Of a stretch of DNA of 64,000 nt, positions 31,489 to 42,046 are shown in pieces. The notes beneath the pieces were generated by a model. The model was given only the letters and a program-made list of their open reading frames with translations, was not told the origin of the DNA and did not search any database. Numbering within the stretch: position 1 is the first letter of the stretch; each line of letters starts with the position of its first letter. The stretch is taken from contig KN834762.1 of assembly GCA_000827265.1 (NCBI GenBank), positions 684,939 to 748,938 on the forward strand, in the 5' to 3' direction. A program made the position numbers and the translations under genes. This stretch comes from Collybiopsis luxurians FD-317 M1 (taxonomy: Eukaryota; Basidiomycota; Agaricomycetes; Agaricales; Omphalotaceae).

Positions 31489-33501
31489 ATGCCACTCTGC
31501 ACTCTGTGCGGAGAGGATATCTCTAATCCCCGAGTGGAATTGGATCTCACCTCTTTGAATGATAAATTACGCTCACAATATGGTCCTGCTTCAGCCCAAC
31601 CGGACGAAGTCAACTCAATCGTCCAATGCCTTCAGCAGGATCTGAAGGATTATCACTCGAAACTGCCTACCGAACTGTCTACTGCCGTGCCACATGCACG
31701 TTGTATATCATCATACGAGGTTAAGCTTGGGTCCTTGCTTTCGCCTATTCGAAGGCTTCCGTATGAGGTTTTGCACGAAATATTCGACAAATGCTGCGTC
31801 GCGAACTACTTCGAAATCACAAATCCCGGCAAAAAGCCTGAATGTTCCATCAGAAATCGACCTGCGTTAGCCTTGAGCAGTGTGTGTGCAAGATGGCGAA
31901 GGATTGTGCTCTCCACTCCAAGCTTATGGGCCAGGATCTCTCTGGATTGGAACTGGGATGTGTATGGCGAGGTCGACCCTCACGCTGACCCTCTTTTCTC
32001 CCGTTTCGCCACTTTCATCAGTCGATCCTTGCAGCGGCCGATGACTGTCAACTTTGTGTTCAGGGAACGGCCGTATTTCGAAGGTTCTGATTCCCGTCTC
32101 CATCCAATTCTGGAGCTTCTCGTCAAGCAGATTCACCGCTGGCAAAGTTTTTCCTACCAGGCACCGGTAAGCTATGTATACTCCGAGGACCTATTCCGTA
32201 TATTCCGAAATCGGGCGCCCTACTTTCCCTTGCTTGAAGATGCTGAATTCGGCGTTTATAGCCTACTTCCGTGGGGTGTCAAGTTCTCTCAGGTCACATC
32301 GCCGAAGTTGAAAGCCTTAAGAATTAGGGACGGAAGTCTTACGCTTAAGACTTTGCGCGCGCGTTTTCCTCCTGAACAGATTACTCATCTGGAATTGGCA
32401 TCTCTTACCGACCATGTCTTTCTCGAAGTCCTGAAAGCTATATCCAATCTCACATCTCTGACCATCGAAGAGGACTTTTGGAAGACCAACGCGGGTTTTT
32501 ATCCAGACGAGGACGAGGACGAAGACGATGAAGAGGACGGAGAAGACGAAGAGAACCGAAAGGATGAAGAGGACGAAGAGAATGAAGAGGATGAAGAGGA
32601 CGGAGAGGACGGAGAGGATAAAGAAAGCCAAGGGGATGAAGAGCACTCTAGGGAGGTAAAAAATTGTGGCACCGACGTCCCGCATGTGGTATTACCTTCC
32701 ATTGAAACACTGACCATTTGTCACGGCGGTCAAAAACCGGGAGTGTCACATCCAATCTTTCCCTTAATCAATTTACCCTCGCTGAAGACTCTTCGCTTCG
32801 AACCTTCCGAGGAACCCGATCGCAGACAACACTTTTGGCGGATGCCCGACAAGTGCTGGCTCAACTTCGATTCCTTCAAAGCATTCGTACAAAGCTCGTT
32901 TTTCCCTCTGACAACCCTATCCCTCAAGAAACTATCTCTTTCCGATGTAGATCTCGTTCAGCTGCTTCATCTTCTCCCTTCTCTCCTAAACCTCACTATC
33001 ATCGACGAGGCCAAACTCCAATACGTATGCAGCCCTCGCCACAGCCCTGTCACAGAACAGTTAATAGAGAGCCTCACTATTGCCCGAGCTAGTCCTCTCA
33101 ATCGATTTCAAGCAGGGTCTTCTGTCCTTGTCCCAAAATTACAATATTTGAAACTAGACATCAACGCGCCCTCATTTCAGGACAACCTTATCGTTAACAT
33201 GATATTATCACGGCGCAACTCCTGCAATTCTAATGCTGTGCTGTCTCACTCCACAGGAGAAGATCCAGGAAAAGGTGAACCTACAGTGAAACGTTTGCAA
33301 GAATTCACTGTGATATTCCGGAATCGTGATAAGCCCGATGTAGTTGTATATGAGCCGTTGAATCTTTTGGAGAGGGAAGGAATGAGATTGGCGTTACGAT
33401 GGTATGGTCGACCGACGCGGTTTTTTCTCCATCCACATCCTTGTCCACAGTGCGATAAGTCACTCTTTAAGTCACTCTTGGAAGGTTGGACGGAGACATA
33501 G
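31489..33501 (+). CDS. F-box protein with acidic insert
   Basis: A 670-aa intronless ORF. I start at ATG 31,489 because the duplicate at 29,525 starts at the same place. Residues 4-7 (CTLC) resemble a small zinc knuckle. Residues about 85-130 hold the F-box: PIRRLPYEVLHEIFDKCC ... ALSSVCARWRRIVLSTPSLW. F-box proteins bind SKP1 in SCF ubiquitin ligases. The C-terminal part is leucine-rich and LRR-like (LKALRIRDG, ITHLELASL, LTSLTIEED, LKTLRFEP, LLNLTIIDE), the usual substrate-binding region. An almost pure Asp/Glu run of about 45 residues interrupts it near 340-385. F-box families are greatly expanded in agarics. The substrate is unknown. Confidence 0.85.
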   Translation: MPLCTLCGEDISNPRVELDLTSLNDKLRSQYGPASAQPDEVNSIVQCLQQDLKDYHSKLPTELSTAVPHARCISSYEVKLGSLLSPIRRLPYEVLHEIFDKCCVANYFEITNPGKKPECSIRNRPALALSSVCARWRRIVLSTPSLWARISLDWNWDVYGEVDPHADPLFSRFATFISRSLQRPMTVNFVFRERPYFEGSDSRLHPILELLVKQIHRWQSFSYQAPVSYVYSEDLFRIFRNRAPYFPLLEDAEFGVYSLLPWGVKFSQVTSPKLKALRIRDGSLTLKTLRARFPPEQITHLELASLTDHVFLEVLKAISNLTSLTIEEDFWKTNAGFYPDEDEDEDDEEDGEDEENRKDEEDEENEEDEEDGEDGEDKESQGDEEHSREVKNCGTDVPHVVLPSIETLTICHGGQKPGVSHPIFPLINLPSLKTLRFEPSEEPDRRQHFWRMPDKCWLNFDSFKAFVQSSFFPLTTLSLKKLSLSDVDLVQLLHLLPSLLNLTIIDEAKLQYVCSPRHSPVTEQLIESLTIARASPLNRFQAGSSVLVPKLQYLKLDINAPSFQDNLIVNMILSRRNSCNSNAVLSHSTGEDPGKGEPTVKRLQEFTVIFRNRDKPDVVVYEPLNLLEREGMRLALRWYGRPTRFFLHPHPCPQCDKSLFKSLLEGWTET

Positions 33502-33806
33502 TGTAGGAAGGGGCTTTCAGTTTCGCTCCGGTGTTTCTGTACTCTACTTACCGATACTATCCGCTTTGGAATAATTTGGTTTATCTCTAGGACTTTCACT
33601 GCAATTGCTAAGCGTCGATTTAATGCTTGATTCTAGACGGAAGAATGATAACGGGTTTGAGTTGGAACGACGCGGGTGGCTCAGATACCGGGATCACGTG
33701 AGACTTTGCTGACACTGATTTGAAATTTCATTGTTCAAATTTCAACACAAAAATTGAGCCTTTGTCTCACTCACTTTCTTTCTCGAACTATTACCACCAA
33801 ATCGCG

Positions 33807-35443
33807 ATGCCATCGAAAAGATCTTCCAAATCCTCTTCTCAATCCAAACCTACCTGGAAAGATGACACAATATCGTGGAACAAGAACTGGGAGCGCGAAA
33901 ATGACGCCCTCTTTGGCTCCGATCTCATCTTTACCATGAACAGGAATCGGCCGACTATCAAGTTACTCGACAGCCTTCCTGCAGGAATGTTGGGGGCCGC
34001 AATGTCGGACTCTTTGCTCCAAAATGTACACGTCATGCAGAACCAGCTTTGCACGCTCCAAAGGGACTTGTCAAGAAAAGTTTCCAAGCGGTACGCCGAA
34101 GACGATTTTGTGCACCAGTGGACAGAGGTCTGTACTGCGCAAGAAAGGGAAAAGTGGATGATGGAAGGCCTTGCAAGAACTTGCGACGCGAGTCCCGACT
34201 TTGAGGCTCATAGGCGGTTCTGCCCCGAGATCACAATGCGACGATTGAACATTCGTTCGGGGAAGGGCTTCCTCGAGTTGATGGAGAAACTCACGCTGCA
34301 GGATATCGACACTGTCCCAGATGACTTTCGGAAGGTTCCAAACCCGGTATGGGAGGCGATGAATGACTCGTTAAATGATCCGGGAAAGGAGATTTACGCG
34401 AGGCTCATGGACATGCAGAGGAGCAGCTTTTTGACTTTCTTTGTCTGGAATACGCTTTTGGCCTTTGTGAGTAATTTTCCTAGCAGCCTACCCTGCTGCA
34501 TTAACATACACCATGCAGTATGGAGAGCAAGAAGAGTATGGTCTTATGAAGCCTCCCGGTGGTCGGGCCCCCCCTCAACAATTGAAGGAGACTGCGCAGA
34601 AAGATCAAGAATTTGGGCGTGCGCTCAAGAATGCGTACAAGGAAGTGAAAGCAAACAGCGCGGAGGCTCAACGCGGATGTGTGACATGCGGGCTTACGGC
34701 AGAACGTGCTGGAGTCAGGGCGTTGCTCGCGTGTCAGAAATGCAAGTCGATAGGCAGAACTGTCTTCTATTGTAACAGGTGAAGTTATTATCTGCTTGTC
34801 CCGCTGTCCCGTCTGACTGCGTTTCACTACAAGGGAGTGCCAAGTTAAGGATTGGAAGTTGGGACGACCACCCCACAAAACTATTTGCGGGAATACCGAA
34901 GCGCTCGCAGACGCCATCTTGGGTACCGGTGAAGGCACTCCCTCTCAATCGGGAAAGGGAAATCGCAAACTCAATGCCTCGGAAGATGAAGATGGATCTC
35001 TATGGAAGGACCCTAAACCTGGGTACACGCGTTCCCCCGCCCTTTTGCATCAGATGAAGCTCCTTGAAGAGAATCCCAATCTCGACTATGTTCTCGTTCG
35101 TCCCGAGCCGCACCCAGACCAAGGTGTCATGTTTCCCGATCCCATGGGCAAGCTATTCTTCAAAGTCTTGCTTAACTGGTCCGTGAGCGAATTTTCTCCG
35201 CAGATGGTGTGTAGGATGTACGACATGTTACTGCCCATGGCGGAGAGATCACCCGGAATTGGCAAGGCTGGATTGAAGAGACAACTTATGAGGGAATACA
35301 ATGTGGATATCGACAAATGGGGCCCAATTGCCCAGCGGATGGCAGATGACAAACTGAAGGAGGAGAGAAAGGCCAGGGAACAACCACAGAAAAAAACTGA
35401 TGAAGACTATGAAGAGCTGATGAAAAGAATCAAGAAAATGTAG
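33807..35443 (+). CDS. MYND zinc-finger protein
   Basis: Exons 33,807-34,466, 34,519-34,778 and 34,834-35,443 join in frame to 509 aa. The N-terminal 220 residues are unassigned (WNKNWERENDALFG, FVWNTLLAF). Residues about 270-320 form a MYND finger: CVTCGLTAERAG.., LLACQKCKSIGRTVFYCNR across the second intron to ECQVKDWKLGRPPHKTIC. This gives the C-x2-C, C-x2-C, YC-x3-C, H-x3-C ligand pattern. MYND domains bind Pro-rich peptides and occur in regulators and methyltransferases. No SET domain is present. The C-terminus ends in a Lys/Glu-rich helix (KLKEERKAREQPQKK, ELMKRIKKM). Tail-to-tail with the PPxY gene at 35,646. Confidence 0.85.
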
Positions 35444-35645
35444 GAATGGGTATGCGGACTGCCTGCTGCGATTTTTTGATCAAATTTACGTACGAATGTT
35501 CTCATTTATCTGTTTATGAATGCTGTACAGTAACTCTGATGCATTTGACACAATCTGCAAAGAGGTATAGGGTGAACATTGAACACAGAGCTCGAAGACA
35601 CACCAAATTCCTCACCTTGACTCGCCGAGAGCTATTGTGCTGTGG

Positions 35646-36324
35646 TCAACCATTTGCATGAAGATCGGCATAATGCGGCGGAGGCTCCGCGGATGGCATG
35701 TTACAGTGCATGCACGTTATTTCACTCGAGACTTGGTCTCTTTCCGAATTGATTTTGGCCTCTAAATGCTCCATGCGCATCATCATCTCTGCCATTCTTT
35801 GACGAACTTCACGAAGGTTTGTCATGGAGTTTTCCTCTGAAATGCGAGGTACATTTTCTGCGTCTTGGGAGGATGCTTGTGACTGGAGCTTGTTGTTTAT
35901 AACCATAATTAACGGTGGAATTTTCAAGGGGCGCTTACTTCCTGATTACTCCATTCTGACTTTGGACTTTGTGTTATAATAAACTCTCTTGACCATGCCT
36001 GTCTAAGAGTATAGGGCGTGACACTCCCTGGTTTAAGTTGTCTTTGTGATGCGAGTGTATCCTCGAGACCTGGAGAGCATGGTTCTGTACCGACCTTCCG
36101 CACAAGCAGGAACCAGACGCAACCCATAGTGATTACTACTGCAGCGACTCCCCCAAAGGCCAAACCAATAGCTATCCCTGCTGAGCTACTATTTCTCTTT
36201 GACAGGGACACAATCTGGATGGCCGTTTCATTGTGCAACGATCTGTACCGGGCTCACCGATATATCAGTCCCCTCCAAAACGAGTGCAAACAATTACCCA
36301 CAGTGTGATTATTGATGGAGCCAT
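35646..36324 (-). CDS. Single-pass membrane protein with one PYTLRQAW repeat and PPxY tail (D)
   Basis: Exons 36,324-36,302, 36,242-35,939 and 35,882-35,646 join in frame to 187 aa, the shortest intact member. An in-frame TAG just upstream fixes the start as MAPSIITLSLHNETAIQ. LSKRNSSSAG precedes the TM segment (GLAFGGVAAVVITMGCVWFL) and VRKVG. There is only one repeat unit (SVTPYTLRQAWSREF). A coiled coil (LREVRQRMAEMMMRMEHLEA) and EPPPHYADLH close the protein. A short insert (EITCMHCNMPS) before the PPxY is unique to this copy. It shows that the repeat number can fall to one while the PPxY and coiled coil are kept. Function is unknown. Confidence 0.75.
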
Positions 36325-37265
36325 AGTGTGCTACGTTTAATCTTGCCAGTAAACTGCGATTAAACGATATAGAGGACCTGTAGACAAGTGAAAGAGAGAA
36401 ACAAGTCTTTGTATGCGTTTTGGTGCTATCGAAACCACGGAATGCTGTCTTCGGAGTCGACCATCTGTCAAAGGTTGTTACTGACTGTCAGACCACCGAG
36501 TCTATGTGTGGCTTTATTTGATGCTTCCGACTCGTTTTACTAGTTCTAGAAACTTGGAACATAGTCTCACTCGGTGATCATAGCGCTGGACCATATACAT
36601 CTCGTCGATTCTTATTTTTCTTCCCATTAATTGTCTATCACGTTTTGTTTCCTCTCCTGTATAAGTTGAGAGCAATTTTGGTATCGAGCGCCGAAGAATG
36701 CAGATCCTGGTATCCTCCATCATAGCTTCCATATTTGATCTATCTAAACACGTCTGCAACAGCAGCCTTTCAAACAGGTACCGACAGATGAATCATGATG
36801 ATGTTGTCTTCCGAGGCTTCTCCTCTGACCGCATTGCACACCTACAGGATCAACAGGGGGTTCATGACTCTGCCTCGGGATCTATAATTACGCACCGGAA
36901 TCCTAAGCGTTCTTATTGCTCACTAGGACGATACGTGTACAGAGTCATTATCTGATAATCAAGCGTCAACTTGAAGTGCTTCTCGAGCCTACGGTCAAAT
37001 GAGGCTGTTGAAAGATTCTGCTCATTTTTTTGAGTATATGAATGAATTCTGCGGCGTCGCTTTAGAAACCTGATGGGGAAGCATATTCGTAGCATACATA
37101 TCCACGAGCGGACACAATGACAAAATACTACTAAATTAGTAGTAAATGGGTCAAAGCTGTGAATTTCGCCGGCACTGACGGCACGTACGATGCCGAATTT
37201 GTCCCCGAACTCATCAAGAAACACATGCCAAACAAATGCCAAAGAGTTGCCCGTGGCGAGATCGT
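36325..37265. other. Intergenic region
   Basis: The first 120 bp is the conserved 5' flank of the PPxY family (GACAAGTGAAAGAGAG at 36,382). The rest, up to the stop of the next family member, has only short unsupported ORFs. Confidence 0.45.
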
Positions 37266-38159
37266 CTAGTTTCGATTATTTACATGGAGTTCTGCATATC
37301 CTGGTGGAGGCTCGACCGAATGGCCGTCTCTCTCAGAGTCTATCTGAGCCTCCAGACGCCTCATGCGGCTCATCATCTCTGCCATTCTTCGACGAAGCTC
37401 CGATACGGTCTCTCCCTCCGTAGTGCTTGGTAGTTCCTCTTCTCCTTCCCCTAAAATGGTCGGTGATTCTTCAGCTTGATCACCTTGAGCGTCTTCCATT
37501 GGGATGTCCCCTGGTCTCGACGCAAAAGGATTATCTGGTATCGGCTGTGTCACGCTTTCTGCTTCTGGAGAAAATTCATTTTGAACCTCTTCAGGTTCAC
37601 GCTCTGACACTGGTAACTGGAACTTGTTGTTCAACAAAATGATTTACAATCTCCGAAGGACACTTACTTGTTTTCCTTCTTCATCGTTCCATTCTGGCTT
37701 CAGATTGTACGGCACCACAGTAGACGTCGTGGGCCATGCCGGTCTGAGAGTATAAGGTGTGATGTTCTCCGGGTCTTGCTGTCTTTGTGACTCAGACGGT
37801 AGTGCGGGAGCTGTATTGCCTGGGCTCGGGGGCGATTCAGGAGGCCAAGCGGGTCGTAGAGTATATGGTGAAGGCCGGAGAGGGTTTATCCTTGAAGCTT
37901 GAGCTTTCTTTCTTGCGTCCCGCCCGACCAAGTACCAAAGGGCACCAAGAACTGTGATTAATCCTGCAATCCCTACAACGACCAGACCAAAAATTTCCCC
38001 TCCTGGCAGACTAGCGCCGCTTCTTTTTGACAGCCGCATGGTGCGGGCGGATGTTTGGACGCTATTCCTTCGCCAATGCTTGTTAGTCTCCAAGATTTAC
38101 TGAGAAAAAGGTAAATCCGCTCACCCTTGTTCGATGATTAATACCACAGTAGCTGGCAT
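37266..38159 (-). CDS. Single-pass membrane protein with PYTLRPAWP repeats and PPxY tail (E)
   Basis: Exons 38,159-38,125, 38,067-37,668 and 37,616-37,266 join in frame to 261 aa. The N-terminus MPATVVLIIEQGNSVQTSAR runs into MRLSKRSGAS, then the TM segment (FGLVVVGIAGLITVLGALWYLV) and GRDARKKA. Two full repeats (SPYTLRPAWPP, ITPYTLRPAWP) and a third degenerate one (VPYNLKPEW) follow. The last exon has a Glu-rich stretch, the coiled coil (LRRRMAEMMSRMRRLEAQID) and VEPPPGYAELH. It is the most diverged intact member. The relic at 7.5 kb resembles this copy and D most, suggesting an old member once lay beside the first DUF6533/GH3 block. Confidence 0.75.
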
Positions 38160-41100
38160 TCGAGTCTCTATGCCAAGCTTGTCTTTGATACAAGGGGAAG
38201 GATTGCTGTATAGATAATTTATGACCAGTGTCGTCTGTACATTCACTAGGTATGCTACAGACGGCGAATCCTCACTGCTCAACGTTCAACTCCGAGTCAA
38301 ACCAAAATAGTGAAAAGGTAAGCCAAGAAGGGCGTAGAATGCTGTTCATCTAAATACCAGGATCGAGGGCTTCAAGAGCATTGCCTCGGCGCTTCTGGAG
38401 TACGTACTATTGTCCGAAAGATGTCAAGAGGCCGGGCACTAAGGCAGACCGGAGGACCACTCGTGATGCCAAGCCATAGTCTAACTGACGGGTATCATCT
38501 CTTTCTCGCTCTCATCTCTTCGTTGAGTACCGAACTCCATGTAGTTCACATTCCTGTAGAAAGGATCTACCGAATACTGTGCGAGTCGGGTTGCTGTTCA
38601 TTTCAACCTTCTGGTGACTGATCCGCCCATTCCAGTGCCCCGATGCGCCTTGAAAGGTGTGGAGATCTACGTAGTCGAATGATCGGTACTTGCGGTATTC
38701 TATGGGCGTCGGCGTCTCCTAGACAGGTTCTTGCTGTTTATCACCTATATCTGTCTATGGCATCTTCAAGCTGCCGCCTAGCAATCAAGGTGACTCCTCG
38801 AACAGAGCACTGAACAACTTTGAAGAATGCAGTATTGAGTGATAGCCTGGTACCGACAAATGCTGTCCTTGCCTATGTACCGTTTACCAATCTGTCATCG
38901 GAGTTCGGGTGACTTTCTCGGCTACTCTTTTTGCGGGTCGGTCAAGTGTGACTCGGTATGTGCGTTCAAAATGCGTACCACCCGGCTCTCTCCAGCTTCC
39001 CGGGCTTTCAACCCTGAGGGCCCAGGCTCTCTGGTTACCAAAGTGAAAGAATGGTATGAAGAGTCGAAAACGAAGGTCAAAGGTGGAAATCTCCGGGCCG
39101 CAGTTTATGATCCAGATACCAGAAGCTACTCTATGGTGTGGAGGGATCTTGCTCTATCGGTCACTATTTCGATACGCCGGCCAGTGTGTTTTGGTCACCT
39201 CCAAGGCACACTTTGCAAACGGTAATTTTGCTCCTCCTTTTTTGATATAGGAGGAGGTAGGGTCGGTGTAAAGTATGGATAAGTAATATTAAATATTTAT
39301 ATGACCGGTATCGTTTGTGAATACTTTCAGAGCCATTGCCTTGATGCTCATGGGGTACATAGATACTTATTCACCCCTACGGCAGTCCGAAAAAGTGTAG
39401 AGATGGGGCTATTTATTCTACTGTAGAATATGTCTCGAAGGGTCTCTGGAGAGTCCATAGACTGGCAACATAGCCTTATTACGCTCCTTCAGTTCTGGCC
39501 GCGGATACTAGCTAAGTATTTTTTTGTTTCAGCTCGGTGTTCATTCATGATTCGGCTCTCATGATCAGGCTCGCCTTTGATACAGAGTAATAATGGCATC
39601 GAAGTGGCTGGCTTCTGTATGAATGTTTAATAAGAACCATCGGTTTTGGCATAAGTATATACACCAGAGCTAGAAATATTAATTGACCGCTGAATCTGGG
39701 GCTTACTGTTCAACGTTCAACTCTGAATGAGCAACAAGCTCAGAACAACTAAGAAGAGAATTCGAAGGCGTCGCACTGGAACTGGGAAGATACACTTGGC
39801 AAAAGGTAATTCTGCTCACCCTTCTTTAATTATTGATACCACAGAGGATGTCATAAGCAGTGGCATTATCTCTATGCCGCGCTTGCCAAGAGGTAGGGTT
39901 GCCGTATGGATAATTTATGACAAGTGCCGTTTGTGCATGCACTAGATATGCTAAAGTCAGCGAACTGCTCTCTGAATAGCCGCTCAACTCTGAGTCGAGT
40001 CGAAGGAGTGAAAAGGTAAGAAAAGAAAGACGCAGAATGCGAATATCGTTTTTCTAAATACTGGGATCAAGGGCTTCAAAGGCATTGCCTTATGGTGTAC
40101 ATACCATTGACCGAAAGGTGTGGAGATGAAGCTGTTCTACTGTATGAACGGTCCACTCCCGTGGCCAAGACCTTGCTTGCGTGCCTCATGCACTAGTAGT
40201 GCCTGACAAGAGGGAATACCTACCCCCTCCTGGGCCGCTATCCGAGCATCAATATTGGGCTCAAAAGTATGTAATTCCCTGGACTTTTGCAGTAAATGAA
40301 CACCTCAACTTTGGATGGGTTGTCAGAATCAATAAACCCTGTAGCAATTTCGGAGTTCGCAATTGAAAGTCGGGCAGACCGCCATGGAGACTTTACACAC
40401 CCAATTTAAGTACCATCACCAGTATCAATCGTCAAACCGTGACTTTACATATGCTTCAAGTACCGTCACCAGAATGCAACTGAATATGTCCCGACCAACG
40501 ATGAGCAAGGAATGAAGGAACGACCCTACAATTGAAAACTCGGCAGCCTACTAGTATTGCGCCTTAAGATAGTTCTGATTCTATCAGATTCAGAATGCAG
40601 TTTCGCGACATGGAATAGACGTTGCAAGCAAGGTGGTACATATGTACAATCAATGTGCACCCATTAACCTGTCCATTCGAATGCGGAACTGCATCGGTAT
40701 TCAAAGTTTGATAGACACCGCTACAAACTGCTACTGGCGTCGCTTGAACTGGTTCTTTCTGTCTTCTTATTACCTGTATCCGTCTTTGTACTGTCTGGCT
40801 ATCGCGGTGATGCCGCGAGTGGAGCACTAAAGAATGAAGAATGCGGATGCTCTTCGGCTGTTGAAACTTTTCTCAGATTCGAGTAGTACTGCTGGTAAGT
40901 GCGTCAACGGATGCTGTCCGTCCATGGTGACTCCGTGCTTTTTCCCGCTCTTACCTTCCCTCTGGGTCTTCACCCTTAGAATACCTCTGCGCCGACGCAT
41001 GGTAGTCTACTGCGCAGAATATGATTATGCTCCTTCTGGAAGCCGTTCCACTGTTCGATTGTGATTCCTTGATGCCTGTTGATGCTAGGCCTGCTTATAA

Positions 41101-42046
41101 CGACGGTATCGAAGTGGTTAGTTATATGATATATCAATGTTTAATGAGAACCATCGATTTTGCGAAAGTAAATACACCAGAGCTAGAAAATGGTTAATGA
41201 ACCGCACTGTTCAACTCTGAATGAGCAACAAGCTCAGAACAACTAAGAAGAGAACTCGAAGGCGTCGCGACCACTAAAACTAGGAGGGTGAGTACTGCGC
41301 ATACAATATTTATGAGAGCATTGCCTTGATGACTATAACGTTGACCGAAAGGTGTAGAGACGGGACAATAGGGGGCGGAGCTGTTTTACTGTATACAGGA
41401 TCATGACGTATACAAGCATCCAATGCAAATTGCAATGGGCGATCTGATGATGATGGTCCCGAAACTGCATCATTAGTGTTACATAGTACTTGATAGATAC
41501 TGCTGTTGGCGTCTCTCGGAGACGGTCTGGTTCTTTTCATCTATCATATATCATAATGAGTAGGTCTATGTACCGTTTACGATTACTAATTGTTGAAGGT
41601 CAGGGTTCGGGTCATTCCTTCTAAGAATAGGGGGGGTAGGGAATGGAGGATGCGGATCCTTTTTGGCTATTGACTCGGAGCATTGAGGTGAGTGATACAC
41701 CAACACGACGCCGAGCAATGCTGTTCTGGACTAGGATTGATGGGATCGTTCAAGTCGAGACAGAGGCTGAAATTACCAAAAATACGAAGATCTAACGTTA
41801 CTCGAGTTGTGACTCGGTATGTGTACATACTCAGTTTTTTTCCGGGTCTTCATGCTCGCGGGTTGGAAACTTGTTGATTACCATCCACTCTTTCCGAGTG
41901 AAAGAAGAGTAAGGTCAAAGCTGGAAATATCACCAGACGGAGGAAACTGAATATTTGCATGGTAAGCTACTTTGTACGATACAGCATAGAATTTGAGATA
42001 CAATCCGAGTAAGAATAATAAGTTAGGAAAAGAGAGAGAGGGCTCT
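38160..42046. repeat. Decayed repeat debris between the PPxY genes and EOS1
   Basis: At least three imperfect, colinear units are visible. GGTAAG...AGAATGC...GGGCTTCAA(A/G)(A/G)GCATTGCCT occurs near 38,320 and 40,010. CTGAATGAGCAACAAGCTCAG occurs near 39,724 and 41,218. AATTTATGAC(C/A)AGTG(T/C)CG.(T/C)TGT occurs near 38,217 and 39,914. 39,790-39,880 also resembles the first exon of PPxY gene E (ATTGATACCACAG against ATTAATACCACAG). A stretch near 38,840-39,110 recurs weakly at 41,690-41,940. No intact ORF of note is present. The region looks like duplicated 5' ends and flanks of the preceding family in advanced decay. Confidence 0.55.
40150..40640. mobile_element. MITE-like element, copy 2
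   Basis: The left end CCACTCCCGTGGCCAAGACC (40,150) continues with TTGCTTGCG, and the right end GAATAGACGTTGCAAGCAAG ends near 40,640. These match the two ends of the insert at 22,027-22,373 (CCACTCACGTGGGCAAAACC...; GAATAGACCTTGCAAGCAAG). The inverted core is CCTTGCTTGC / GCAAGCAAGG. The interior is longer (about 490 bp) and not evidently related. Boundaries are approximate. Confidence 0.4.

Noticed and set aside
32317..32717. Minus-strand ORFs rich in Ser/Phe/Leu opposite the F-box gene
   Set aside because: They are shadows of the Asp/Glu tract.
37266..38093. Start of PPxY gene E at TTG 38,093 with METNKHWRRN
   Set aside because: That codon is not ATG. A spliced first exon at 38,159-38,125 gives an ATG start that matches the N-termini of the other members.
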